This document shows, in pieces, positions 24,068-37,818 of a DNA stretch of 64,000 nt. Location: assembly GCA_905182995.1 (NCBI GenBank), contig CAJJDP010000015.1, positions 62,001-126,000 of the forward strand. Reading direction: 5' to 3'. How positions within the stretch are numbered: the stretch's first letter is position 1; each line of letters starts with the position of its first letter. The position numbers were made by a program, and so were the translations under genes. A model generated the notes under the pieces. It made no database searches. It saw only the letters and a program-made list of their open reading frames with translations, and had not been told where the DNA came from. The stretch comes from Paramecium octaurelia. Taxonomy: Eukaryota; Ciliophora; Oligohymenophorea; Peniculida; Parameciidae.

Positions 24068-27000
24068 ATGAAGAAAACCTTAATAACATTCTTGTTGTTG
24101 ATGGTTGTGGTTATCTCTACGAAAATAGAAGCATCAGAGCTTAGAACTCAAGGTATAATTATATAAAATATCAGGGATGACCTACACTGAAGCATAAAAT
24201 CTAGATGTTTCTCGTTTAAATTGCCACATTGATTTTGAATACACGATTGGGGAGTTGGCAAGATGGGTTGATATTATAGATAATCGAGATCAATTGATCA
24301 AAGATCTTGCAATAATTAATTAAGTGATAAGCATCGTAGAAAAAGCAAAAGGTACAATATCTGTGATTCATTCCTCTATGCTTTTGCAAATATAAAGTAA
24401 AGTGAGTAAATCACTCTAAAGTGTATTTATATAAAACAAATGGGCTGCTTGTAAAGTGGAGGATGCCCTTGAATATGTGGCATAATTAAATGGCACTTAA
24501 AGTACTCATTTTTGATTATAACTTAGCCATTGAGGAGAAGATTGCATTAGCGAATAAAATCATCGCCCAATTGAGGTAGACTTAAGATTAGATTCACTAA
24601 TACTTGGATTAATGCTCATATGCAAAACGTACTCAAGGCTTGAGATAGAAGATAAGTTAGCTTCAAACATTAAAGAGAGTATGTGACCAAGAGATAAAGA
24701 AGCCAACAATAATTATAGATAATGATCCTGATGATGAGGTATTAAACTTTGACGAGGAGCCAGAAGAAATAATTTATTATTATTTTGAAGAGGAAGATGT
24801 CGAGACTCCTTCCGATTACGTCTATCATGAACCTCAACATTACACCTATCCAACATACTAGGATGAGACCAAAAAACCATAAAAAAAATAAGTTAAGAAG
24901 TTAGTGCCAAAAGAAATAGTTGATGAAATCAAAGGAAATAAAAGATATGTAGCCTTAGGTCATGAGATTGAAGGAGAAATGAAGGATAATGTTGATGAAT
25001 AATAAAATTAATAAGAAGAGGCAGAATTTGTAGTGTCCGCAGCTAAGGTAAGTAAGATAGAGGGTCTGAATAACGAGGATGACGATAGTGAGAAAACAGA
25101 TAATGATAAAGACAAAGGATAAGGGGAAGAAGAATAAAAAGAATAAACTAATGGAGAGGAAACTAGAGAAAATAATGAATCTGAATAGGAGTAAATAATA
25201 GTAGAAACTCATGATAAACCCTTAACATAAGATGAATCTGAAAATAAAGAGAATGTTACTATCGATGAATCTAAAAATGTTACTGTTGATGAGACTAACA
25301 CTGGAAATGCTGATGGTGATGATACATCTACTGATGTTAAAATCACAACAGTTCATCAGGCTGAATAAACTGAAAATGAAAGTGATGAAACAAAAGAGAC
25401 TGATAGTAAAGAATAGGAATCCACTGAGGAATCAACAGAAGAATAAACATAGAGAGAAACTACTTAATAATCTTAAGTAACAGAAACAACTCATGAATCA
25501 GAATCAACTACTCAATCAGAAACTAAGGTTGAAAGTACTTCTGATGAAAAAGTAGAATAAGAATCAACTGAACATAGTGATAGTTAACAAACAGAAAATG
25601 AAGCAGATGTGGTTGTTGATAATTAATCTAAACATTAAGATGATGAGCATGTTATTTAAATTGGATCATCAAGGGTTGAACATAAAAAGGATATTTAAAA
25701 ATAAGAAGTAAGTGAAGTTAAATAAGAAGTAAGTGAAGTTAAATAAGAAGAAAGTGAAGTTAAATAAGAAGAAGGTGAAGTAAAATAAGAAGAAACTGAA
25801 TAAAAATAAGAAGAATAAGAAGAAACAGAATAAAAAGAAGAAGGTGAAAAGAAAGATGAAGGACATACTCATGAATAAAGTGAAGATCACAAAGATTCTC
25901 ATAAAAACTAAGATGATGACAAGAAAATAAAAAAACAAAAGACTAGTGATGATCGCTCATTAAAGATCTAATCTTTAAGAGAAGAACCTAATCCAAATGA
26001 ACCTACTTAATTTTAACCACCAAAACATCGAGCTAATTCAGGTCGTGTTTAAGAAAGAAAAGTTGTAGCAGTAAATACAAAATATTAAAATTCTGATTTC
26101 GATGGTGAGCCAACAGAATAATTCGAATTCACTGATCGATCCTTACTTCAAGACTCTTCTGAGTATGGATATGGATATTGGGTCAGATACACAGAACATG
26201 GAGTTAAGGAACATAGTAGAGAAGATGGTGAATACTATTTCTTATCAAGAATGACAATAAATGAGTAGTATGAAGATTTTTCATTTTATGGAGACAGAGC
26301 TTTGGCAGTATTTTTGTTTGATAATTCCTTTGTATTCAGCACTTATGATACAAGCGAGAAATTGAAGACTAAAGATAAGGCAGTAGTATTAAACGAGAAC
26401 ATGGACAGTATGTGGTATTTCGTTATGTTCTCTTACAGTAATCCATTAAGAAGAGCTGTGGGTTACATAGCAAGTTATGGAGAAGGCAATGGAATCTATA
26501 GAGTAGAATTAGAGGCTACTCACATTCCACCCTCGTATATCAAAATCATATTTGGTGGCAAGCATTTGGACTATAGTGGATTAAATGGACAATTTGCAAA
26601 TATCTTTTTTGACATTGATGCTCCAGCATTTGTAGATGGAGATGAAGCTTTGAATGAAGTTCTCAGCACTTTGAGTAATCCTCCTTAGAGTGTTCCTGCT
26701 ATGATAGATGACACTGTTGTTTAAAAACCTAAACATTTGAATGGAAATGATAAAGGTGAATAGTACCACTTTGATCCACAAGAATCTTAATTGATTATAG
26801 AGGAATATGCAGTCGGTTTATGGTTTAGATGGATCGATGACTTAAAAGTGGATGAACCAAATACATTTTAGTTAATTAATTTGAGATCAAACAAAGTCAA
26901 AACTGCAGGAAAAGGAGTTTTAGGTGATAGAGCATTAGAAGTACATTATACATATGGTGGTGGTGCTAAGAGTTCAGTCTACTTCAATACTTATACAATC

Positions 27001-30000
27001 AAGGGTAATAGAGCAAAGGGATAACCCTACTTATCAAAGACAGTCGAAAGTGTTGAGTTCATTTGGACTTATGTTTACTTTGGATATGATAATGATGGAG
27101 GACGTGCCTATGGAGCAGTGATAAAACCAGGATTGGTAGGAGAAATTAAATTTGAAGGCATCTAACACAAATTGGTTAACAGTTTGAGTGTTACTTTAGG
27201 CGGTGATGATGTCATATCTCCATTCAACGGTATGATTGGATATGTTGGTATTTACCTTGGAACAGGAGCATACAGAGAAGGTTTAGAGTTTGAGATGACA
27301 TTCAATTATGGCGAAGGAGTTATGGGAGTGTATTAAGTGGGTAAGCCCATCACTTACATAGCTGGAGATGCTAATTAAGCTAGAGATGTAGCATATGATG
27401 CTCCAGAAAATGTTGTGGATAAGATTATCATTCATAATGAGGAAGGAATGAAAATTAATGGATAAAGTGAATATGGTTTTGGATTATGGACTAGATGGTT
27501 GAGTACATTGCCTAAATATTTGAATAAGAGAGCACCAATACACACTATTGCTAGAATGGGTACTCAAGGCTATGTTATTGAATCTATTGATGGTAAATTA
27601 GTTAGATCTAATGCCAACAGACCAAGTACTCCTAAAGATACTACCTTATCAATATCTTTGACTCCAGATTCATATGAATTCCAGACATTGGAATTGAAAG
27701 ATGACATTGAGTTTTCATCATTAGAAGGTCATTGGAATTATGTTTACTTTGGATATATTAGACATGGCGATTAAGGATTGGCCAAAGGATACGTTCAATT
27801 TGGTGTTGATGGTGAAGTTGAAGAAGTTATCTTTGACACCTTCCATGATTATTTACTTGAGTATGTTGAATTCATTGTTGGCAAAACATCAGCTCCTTTA
27901 TTCAATGGTGAAATGGCAAGAATATCATTTTCATTTGGACCTGGATCCTTCATATCCACTATGGATACATTAAGAATCTTTACTTAGAATACTCTACCAG
28001 AAAAGGCTCAGATTCATCCAGTAGCCAGATAAACATTATAATTGGTGGGAGCACCTCAATAACTTAAGGAGGAACCAATTTAATTTGAATTCGACAAGTA
28101 TTAAGGAGCAGAAGAGTATGCTATTTCAGGATGGGTGAGATGGAGTGGTCCACTTGTCACTGGTAAAGTGTCCCATCTCATAACGATGGCTCAAAAGAGA
28201 TTGGAAGATTTAGATGATAAGAATGAAGAGACCTTACAAATAATCAGAGGAGATCAAGCCTTCACTTTCATTACTTATAATCAAAATTAAGGAGACTACA
28301 AATTAGCTACTTAAGATGAAGCCTATGGAGAATATGCTGATCAGTGGACATACATTTATTATGGATTTTCATAATAGAAACAATAGACTTATGGTTATTT
28401 GAAATTTACATTTACAGAGAGTGAATTCAGATAAGAAAAGGTGAATCATTTTTATTTGGCTGTGTTCTCTGTATTGATCTAAGAGAAATAACAATATACT
28501 CAATTTATTGGTCAAATTAAAACATGGGTTATTAATATTGGAGATGGAGCATTCAGAGAGGGAGGATTTGATGAAAATGAAAATATTAAAGTTCATTTCG
28601 GATTCATCAGTGGAACAGATCATATCAAATTACAATAGGCTGGACAAGAAGCACATCATGAAGAGACTATTTTAGAATGTTCATCATAAAGTGATGAAGT
28701 ACCCTTACATATTGAATTCGAATAAAGTGATAAATTGCACTTGCATGGTGTCAGCGAATATGGTTATGGTTATTGGGTTAAATTCCAATATTTTGCAAGC
28801 AAGAATACTATATATAGCAGACCATAATTAATGGGATTGAGTAGACTCACCAGTAATAAAGATTACAAAGATTTTGATCATCCTGGAGACAGAGTTCTAT
28901 TGGTTTTATTAGGAAAATAATCCTATCACTTTGGAACTTATGATGTCATTACTAAATCAAACAATGTTGCTGGAGATATCCCGTATCAAGTTGACTCTGA
29001 AAGCGAATGGACATATATTTATTTCAGTTTTAAGAGAATCTCTTAAACCTAAGGACATGCCATGGCATTCACTCATTACAAAGACACTACATCAGGCATT
29101 CAAATGGATGTGATGCACTCATTATTAAATGACTATTTGTAATTGACTGTTGGTAATGCAGGCAAATATTATTCAAATTTCAATGGGCAAATAACCACAA
29201 TCAGATTCAATCTTGGTCCAGGTGCTTATATCGATAACAAATAAGGTTTACTCTAAAGAATTAAGAACAAGGATGTTATGCCTGATATCTTGGCTCCAAC
29301 CAAAAAGTATGAGGTTTTGATTGGAAAACACGATGTTACTAAGATAGAAGAGGATCAACATATTACACACATAAGTGAAGAGGCCAGAGAATATGGAATT
29401 CAATTATGGTTCAGATGGTTCAAATTGCCAGTTAAGACTCAATAGTTGATTTACAGATTCACTTCTTCAAATCCTGATTCGTTGGGTGATGCATAAAAAA
29501 TAGGAGACAGAACTCTGGCTCTATTCCATACAGATGGTATAGAATTCAGTACTTACAACTTAAATCCTCTATCTTTGTAGGACACATACGAAGCTAAAAT
29601 CCCCTCATAATAATTGGAAGTTTGGACATTTGTATATTTTGGTTATTCCAAACATCACTAGAAGGTTAGTTACTATTTATTGGCTGATGATGATGAACAC
29701 AAAGGATTAGAATAAGCTTTACATGTTGTTTCTAATAATTACTGGTTATTCTTAGTTAAGGATGCCATGACAAAGCCATTCGATAGTAGATTGGCCCAAG
29801 TTATTTTGAATATTGGAGATGGCAGTTATAGAGAAGATAACTTCAACACTCTTCAAGTCTATTTGGCAGCCCCTAAATTGTTTAGTACTGACAGTAAATT
29901 TGATTGGGAAGCTGATGATACCATAACATTGGTTTCAGGTGATCCAGAGAAATAAGGATTGAAGATTACATTCTCTGAACCTGATAGAAAGATAGAGAGT

Positions 30001-32552
30001 GTTTAGGAATATTCAGTTGGTTTATGGACTAGATTCTTGTAAGCATGGCCAGAGAGGTAATGGCATACTCCATCTGAAATGTAGATCGTAAGATTAACTT
30101 ATAATGATGAAGTCGATCATGGTAAAATTGCTATTGGAGATAGAATATTAAATGCCATGGTTGTCCTAGACAATTACTAATTTGGTACTTATGACTTGAA
30201 TGATGATGCTCCTAATGAAATCAGCACCATTCCTTATACTCATTTGGAAGGAAGATGGCATTACATATACCTTGGTTATAAGAGACAATTACAACAAGCC
30301 AACTACTTTGTATTTGATGGAGATGAAATTAAGCATGCCTCGAATGAGAAATTATTACACAAACCACTTGGAGATTACATTCATTTGATTTTGGGAGGAG
30401 AGAAGGATGTTGCTCCATTTTAAGGATTATTCACTGAGGTTGCTGCTCATTTTGGAGTTGGATCATTCATATCATCAGGTGAAGATTTGATGAAATCAAT
30501 TGATACTAGTTTTGCTTTACCTTAAGAATTAACAGTTGATTATATTCATAAACAAAAACATGGTTAACAATAGTTGATTGGTGAAAGTGATAATAATGAA
30601 GGTAGTGAAAGTACTGGTGACACTTGGAGTGGAGTAGGAGAATATGCTATTTCTGGTTGGTTTAAGATTGCAGAAACATAAGTGAAGAAAGAAGGAGAAA
30701 TAAATTCCCCTTGTTAAATATTATTCAGAATCACTAACAATGATAAAGAACATTTAAGTGATCGTAAATCATAAGGAGATAGAGCATTACATGCTTAAAT
30801 ATGTACAAGTGACACTGTTAAATTGAGTACATATACTTTGAAAGGATTAAAGGATTGGAATGAGGCTAAATTCTTAGAAGAAAAAGTTGAACTTGGAAAC
30901 TCAAAGAAGGCTTGGGCATATTTATATATGGCTTACAATGAAAATGTTGGCGAAGTTCACACTTTATTACACCTATTTGAAGAAGACAAACCAGTTATTT
31001 TCAAAGGAGTTCAACACTTTGTTCCACATTTCATAGGAATCTACGTTGGCAAGGACCCTCATAGTAGAAGATTTTAAGGAGAGTTGTAGAAATGGGTAGC
31101 TTAATATGGATAAGGAGCATTTGTTGATGTAATGAAGAAAGGCTACGAAGATACTCTACCTAACTTTAGACATATTCAAATTAATTAAAAATATCTGTGG
31201 TTTGAAAAAGAAGATAGAATTATTTAAACACCTGAAAAGGTTGAATAGACATTCACATCCGAAACTGAATCAGTTGATGAATATGCAGTTGGCGTTTGGA
31301 CTAGATGGTTAATAGCATTCCCGACTACTCTGACTGATAGAGCAGATGTCCACACTATTTTCAGATTCTCAAGCACTCGTCAATATTAGGATAAGAGTGA
31401 ATTAGGTAACAGAGTATTGTCAGCCTTCCTTACAAAAGGAAATTACGAATTCAGTACATATGATGCATCTAAACCTGCTATTGCAGTTGATGCTTAATTG
31501 CCTTATGAAAGTATTGAAGGTGAATGGACTTATGTTTATGCTGCCTATAAGAATAAGAATTTCTATGGTATGGTCTTATTTAAGGATCAATAAAAGGCTG
31601 TCCATCTAAATATGGAAGTGACTCATCAAGTCTTAACTGGTTATGCTCATTTTGTTCTAGGCGCTAATGAATTCGGATATAAAGCATTCCATGGTTGGTT
31701 CTATGATCCAAGAATATTCTTGGGCGCTGGAAGTTACATCAGTGAATCCCAAAAGGTTGTAGAGATGATCCATAAATTACACAGAAAATTGCCAGTGACA
31801 CCTCAATAAGCTGAGGATTTCAAATGGCCAGTCTCTTTGTTGGACACAACCAATCAGGATGACCTTGATTCCAAGAAAGACAAGTTGAATTTTGAATTCA
31901 CAGACAAGGCAGAAATGTAATCTTATAGTATTGGGTTCTGGTATCAAAATGCTATGTTACTTCCTGAAATGGAAAATGATTTCACTTCTTTAGTTCGTTT
32001 AACCACCAATGGACCAGATCTTGCAGCAGACGATAAGTTTATTGGAGATAGGACTTTAGCATTCTTCACAAAATCCGATAAGTTGATGGCTAGTACTTAT
32101 ACAATTAAGGATCCATCATTCGAACCATTGTCACATACTTTCGACATTAAAGAGCATCAGTGGACTTTCGTGTACTTTGGATATGAGATACATCATGCCA
32201 GAGCCTATGTACTTAGTCCTAAAGGACCAACTGAGAAGATTTTCATTGCTTAACACATTGTTCCGAATGCTTTTTATTTAAGAATTGTAAATGATCTTGG
32301 CCATCCATCTTTTTGGGTAAATTATTATTTTAATTTCACAGGGTAAAATCTATGGATTAAAAGTCAATTTTGGTGAAGGTAGCTATCTTGAGAATCCATT
32401 GGAATTAATTGACAAATGGCCCTATGATCCAAAACAACATTCTGACATTGATAAATAAGGAGATAAAGTCTTATGTATTTATATATCCAATTACAATAGC
32501 TATTAATTCTGCCAAGGTTACAAAATAAAAGAGTGATGATGCCAATGAATGA
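24068..32552 (+). CDS. Giant secreted protein with ten LamG/concanavalin-like repeats
   Basis: The product is about 2,795 residues after four introns (24153-24174, one near 24502, 32317-32341, 32475-32499). The signal peptide is MKKTLITFLLLMVVVISTK. A helical region with heptads and four cysteines (LNCHIDFEY, AACKVEDAL, DQCSYAKRT, RVCDQE) follows, then about 430 residues of Glu/Thr/Ser/Gln-rich acidic linker. From about 26100 on, ten tandem units of about 213 residues each open with a motif like EYGFGLWTRW. They contain LGDRAL, FSTYD, WTYVYFGY, LGG and a closing GIYLGTGAY or LGAGSYI. The strand pattern predicts a jelly-roll (LamG/concanavalin-like) fold. The location should be the secretory pathway, a trichocyst or the cell surface. 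The lectin-like role is inference. Confidence 0.88.
25699..25803 (+). repeat. 21-bp coding minisatellite
   Basis: Five near-identical 21-bp units starting at 25699, 25720, 25741, 25762 and 25783, encoding variants of KQEVSEV, KQEESEV, KQEEGEV and KQEETEQ. They lie in the acidic linker of the giant secreted protein and keep the frame. Such arrays change copy number easily, so linker length probably varies between strains. Confidence 0.9.
26100..32440 (+). repeat. Ten tandem LamG-like coding repeats, period about 640 bp
   Basis: The Y-x-x-G-x-W opening motif recurs near 26165, 26810, 27472, 28112, 28761, 29391, 30008, 30642, 31282 and 31924. Spacing is 617-662 bp. The units are diverged at the DNA level (no long identical runs were seen), so the array is old rather than recently amplified. 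Units 4 and 8 share an AISGW variant, which hints at duplication of a multi-unit block. Confidence 0.88.
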
Positions 32553-32640
32553 GCTATAAACTAATAGATCAGTATTTATTTTATATCTTTAATACGAGCA
32601 TTTATAAATTTAATCTTTCTGAGTACAATAAAATAAATTA

Positions 32641-33389
32641 TCAATTTTTTAATGCATCCTTCAGTCTACTCTTTCTTTGATTTCCATTCATCTATGCCAA
32701 AATACGTTGCATTAAAGCAGCTTTATAAGGATTGTTTTAGTCAATGTCTCTAGACAACTGTTTCGGATCGAGGTATTTTTTCCTTATATAATCAAGATCA
32801 TTTCTAAGAATATCATTTAAATTTACAGTCTCTAGAGATATACCTTATGAACATTATTTATTTAAGTGTTGTCATTAGCAGTCTAAACTTATAATCTCTA
32901 CTTCTTAGGAGCATAATCATCTAGAATGTCCTAATCTTAGAACACATTATAGGTCTATTGCTACTATTTCCTCTCCTATAGAGGTTGATCTTGGTGTTGG
33001 ATTTATTGAGGTTAACTTAATTGATACACTCGATCTGTCTATCGCTATTCTGAGGTTGGTTATTTGAATATATTGTCTTGCATAACTTATTTTCGTATTC
33101 GTTCCTCATTAAAATTCTTTCTACTTAATGTCGATCTCTCTTGGGATGAGGCTTAAAAAGATTAAACTTAAGGCTGCTTATATTACTATTGAGGTTGCCC
33201 AATTTTAAAGGGAGATTCCTACTTTACAGGAGAATGTTGCAGTTAAAATTTAGGTTGTTGTTAAGAGAATTTAAACTAAGGAATCTATTATTATGGTGGT
33301 GCTATTTGCATATCATATCCAAGTTTCACCTAATCAAACATTTCATCTTCGAACAAATGCCTGTATTTGCTATAAAATTATTGTGACAT
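32641..33389 (-). CDS. Glutamine-rich unknown protein (241 residues)
   Basis: One intron (23 nt) gives 241 residues. The N-terminus is MSQQFYSKYRHLFEDEMF. The middle is dominated by Gln and Pro and is mostly TAA or TAG codons (for example FKFSQQQPKFQLQHSPVK). The C-terminal 60 residues are different, helical and more conserved in look (LNDILRNDLDYIRKKYLDPK, then NPYKAALMQRILAQMNG). A disordered scaffold or nuclear protein is possible. No family is recognised. Its stop codon is 88 bp from the convergent giant gene stop. Confidence 0.7.
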
Positions 33390-33442
33390 TATATATATAT
33401 AATTATATATGTATAATCATAAATTAGTAACAATCATCTGCA

Positions 33443-36400
33443 TCAATACTTTTAACACACCTTTTCTTACAGTAGTTGTCCAATTTAATCAATTTTTACA
33501 TTTTCCTTTAATGTTCCCTTACCCATCTTTTATAGAAAGACCTAGCAAACCTTTTGTAAAGATTTAGATTCTTAAATTTCACTGCAAATTAAAATATCTA
33601 TTTTCTGTCTGAGTTCTTAATTCATTTATGCAAACAAATCCATCGATACATTTGGATAATCAGAATTCCCATCAGTATAAAATACAACAGTCTAACTATT
33701 TTAGATATTTTATTATAATTTACAAATCAAATTGCAAAATACATCTTTAAATAGCATAGAACACTAAAAGAAATGCATTTTCAAAGTTAGTCCCTCCAGA
33801 CATCATTTAAAATTATTTAATCTGCTCTAATTAAGGGATTTCTTCAGGCTAATTACTCCCAATTACAAATCTAGCATCATCACTAAATTGAATAAGAGAA
33901 ATTCTATTGTTTGGATTCTTCCGCAGTTCTATAAAACATTACTAAATTGCTTCCATCATGATCTTCCACTTTTACCCTGCCATAGATCCAGATTCATCTA
34001 TTACTAATATAAAATGATGGCTTTGATTCCATTAATCTAATTCCTTTTAAAAAAACCTACAATTCAAATGATTGCAAATGACTTTACCAACCTTGTTATT
34101 CCAGTAAGATTGATAGTTCAATTAATGCTATTTTAATTCTTCATCATTTTTGAAATTACAAAAGTTCCAAATTTTATATCTTAATTTCAAATCTGCCCAT
34201 TTTCTTAGATCTTGCACCTGTTAATCATAAACATAATAATCATCCTGCAATTCTTCACAAGTCAATAATGATAATTTATTATCAATCAAAATACCCTTCA
34301 TGCCTATAATAATTCTTATTTATTACTTCTAATTTAATGTCCAGTAGAACATTTATGTCTGTGTTTCTTTAACACATCTTGATCGCATTTTCTTCCACAA
34401 AATGGACAGGATTCGAAACACCCTATTTATATCTTTTTAAATTCGATTATTTGATCATCAAGATCTGTTATTATCAAATCGTATTAGTATTATTTTAATT
34501 CGAGTATATATGTATTCATCTCAACTTCCAGTTTTTCTAAAAACATTTTTAAAATTGGTATTCTCCCTTCTTCTCCTAGTTATAAATAATATTATATTAG
34601 ATCCTATTCTGATTTGCTTATATTTTATTACTCTATCTATACGCCATTCTATCTTTTATTATCTTCATTTTATCGAGTGATTGCAAATGCAGCTTAAGAA
34701 TCAGAATTAATCAACTTTGAACCTTAAATGTTTCTTTAAAGCAAAATAAGTTCATATATACATTTGTATATGAGAGAATCAGGTTCAATTAAATGATGAT
34801 ATTCTTATTTAATGTAGAATTTTGATCTTTATGGGAACTTAAACTTTCTATTCATTTAATTAACAATCTACCGAGTATTCTGATATTTCTCTATCAAAAT
34901 CTCTATTTTCTTTAGTTTTTATTAGATTCTTTATTTCACTTATGATATTTTTTTATCTACATGATTTTCTATATATTTCTTATGATTAAGAACATATTCA
35001 AGTATTTCTTGATTTGATATCTCTCTAATCTAATGACCAAAGATATTTTAATCTAATTCCTTAATAACCGATTTACAAGAGCCTCTCAAGGGAATTAGAT
35101 ATTTTTGAATTTCGCTGATCACATCCTCCTTCTTTGGTAAATTTAACTATTCTACAATTTTTAGATGAAATAGTTTAGCTTAGGTTTCGCTCGATTCTCC
35201 TTCAGCTGTAAAATGTAAATCAAATCCAGGAGTATCTTCAGGAGGTATAAATTTTGAATAAAATTGCTAATCAGATGAATATAATTCGTAACATAATTAA
35301 GTCAAAGTTTCATTGTCATCCTTATTCTACTTTATCTTAATGTAGTAAATAAGACTCTTAGATTTTTGATTTATGTTGCCAATAAGAAAATCTATTTTGA
35401 AAATGTTTGGAAATGGATATATTACTTGAAATCCCTTCAAAATGTAAACCTTTTCTTGTTGATTTTCTAAGTTAAGAACTCTCTCAAGAAAATCTAAGAT
35501 TTCTTAATATAAATTATTAGAATATTTTGGTGGTTCAGTGACAGAAATTAAGTTTAGAAAATATTAAAAATCTCTTTCATTAGATATCACATATTCGAAA
35601 AAATGTAAAAGAATATCATTTGCTTTGCTTAATGTTATAATTTAAAAAAGATTCTTCAAAATTCTCTACCAAGTATTTAAAAATATTTATTGCTCAAAAC
35701 AACACTACACTATTAGATAGAAGATATCAATCAAAGTTTATTGGAATACAATCACTTTCAGCATAAGCCAATGATCCTAATCAATTTATGAGAGCCAATC
35801 TCGATGTTTTAAACAATTATGGGTTGTTTGAATACTCTTTAATTTAATGGCTGCCTCCATTACGATAAAATGATCTGGCAATTCCAATTGTAAACACCTG
35901 TAAATAGTATTTACTTATTATTTAGAAAATGATAATCTAAGACTTAGCAATCTTATTATTTCGATCTATTCGATTTAACTTTTAGGTCTAATAAAATCAT
36001 AAAACTTATAAAATTGACTTGTTACACTTGGGAATTGATAATACTAAAGTATTTGTACTTACTCATCTATATATTATATGTGGTATTTGAAATTTTGAGT
36101 GCTGTCAATTGCTAAACTATATGATCTCAGGCTAAAATATTTATTTAAATGGGTTTCAATGAGTTTTTCGATGTTAATATTTTCTAATGCTGATTTCAGA
36201 ATTTAAGTGCTTTATTATGACAACTCTTTTAAATCATTCCAGTCTCTTATTTCATATATAGATAAGCTTTCTGCAAGACCTTAATAATGTTCATTATATG
36301 CATCAAATTACATGAGTAAATCAGAATCTTGAAGTGATTCTTCTAAGTTTATAACATTTTCCTATAAATACAAAACAATGGAATTGGAAGCTTTTCTGTA

Positions 36401-37330
36401 GCGTATTGAACTATTAGATAATTTAGATTAGAATTTAGAACCATTTATACTAGATTAAAATATGCCAGATTAAAATTAAATTATAGATATTCTCGATGAT
36501 GCATATTGAGATTAAGTAGGCCTAAATTAAATGACAGATTAAGACAGGGCTGATTATTTTTGGTTTTGAGGTTCCTTCTACAATTAATTTTATTTACTGA
36601 TTAGCCAATAGTAAAACAATAGTTTATGGTAGATTATTCTTTTCTTTACTGAAATTGCTGGAGCTTATTTCATATAATTTAGGATATCTTCATAAATTAA
36701 TTCATCTTTCTTTAATAAGGTCTAAATAAACTCATCGGCGTTCGACGATAGTTGATCCCCACTCAAATTATAAGATAATGAATTATTGATAATAAGTTTA
36801 AAGTATTTTGAATATTTTGAAAATTCTAATAAATGGATTTATTCATCTATTCCTTTTTATTAGTTTTAAATCATTTTTACTAACTACGAGTATTGATTGC
36901 TGTACAATCGCTAAACTAATTATTTCAAAAATTCATAATGCCACCAAATAGATGCGATTATATCCCCGATCACTTAATGCAAAATATACAAATTTTATTT
37001 ATTTAATCTAGTAATTTATTTATACTTAAATAAAACAAGATTTTAATAAAAATTAATGTAGGATCCTTTGTTGAAATACATATATCCAATCAGTTCAAAA
37101 AAATTGATTCTTTCTTCATCCATATATGAAATTAAATCTATATTGTGTTTGATTGACAATGGTATATCGAAATATAAATAAAATTCTTGCATTCTCAATA
37201 GAGCCATAACATATCCATTTAACTTATATTCCAAAATCAAATCACTAGCTTCTTGAAATTCTTGTTTTGAAATTGTCAGAGGAGATTTCGAGAGTATAGA
37301 ATTTACTATTTCTTTTGGCCGATTTTCCAT
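33443..37330 (-). CDS. Large protein with zinc hairpin and C-terminal vWA domain
   Basis: The product is 1,278 residues after two introns (23 and 28 nt). About 950 N-terminal residues are helical with no known domain (starts MENRPKEIVNSILSKSP). Near residue 970 is a Cys/His hairpin: C-F-E-S-C-P-F-C-G-R-K-C, then H-R-H-K-C-STGHQIRG. It resembles the cysteine motif near the C-terminus of very large inducible GTPases. Residues about 1100-1240 are a von Willebrand A domain with an intact metal site: DESGS, the GGTNF threonine and the YTDG aspartate. The metal-binding vWA predicts a protein-protein adhesion role inside the cell (no signal peptide). The function is unknown. Similar architectures occur in ciliate gene families. 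Confidence 0.8.
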
Positions 37331-37818
37331 TAATAATTTATAGTAAATATATTAAATTAACTATTAAAAATTTATCTATAAGAAGTTATTATCAACTTTG
37401 ATTCAAAACAAATATTATTCTACTTGATTACACCCAAAAGAAAAAGAACTTACTTTGAACATTCTTTAAGAGCATTTTATTGTTAATCTAATTTTTTTAA
37501 ATTCCATTTATTATATAAATTTGGATTCTAATATAAACGTAAAATAAACTCTTTGCTAGAAAATAACTAATGCTAATTTAATTAAGTAGACCGTTTTTAT
37601 CAGATTAGGCAATTACGAAAAGATTAAAGAAAATCAATTATATTTTTTTTAGAACTAATGCTCATTATCTTTAAAATTGTTTTAATATTTCCAACAATTA
37701 TTTGGATTTATTAAGCTATTTTAAATTAATAATAATAGAGATCAAAATAATGATTTCTAAAGCAATAGAATTAAAATTACAATAATCAATAAAAAATGAG
37801 TATATAAAGTTAATCACA
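37331..37818. other. A+T-rich spacer
   Basis: About 490 bp between the vWA gene start and the CDC20-like stop (both minus strand). Both strands were read; only simple A+T sequence is seen. It must hold the vWA promoter. Confidence 0.5.

Noticed and set aside
24068-32552. Tandem array of several separate lectin-like genes
   Set aside because: No TGA, start region or spacer occurs between units; one frame runs through all ten.
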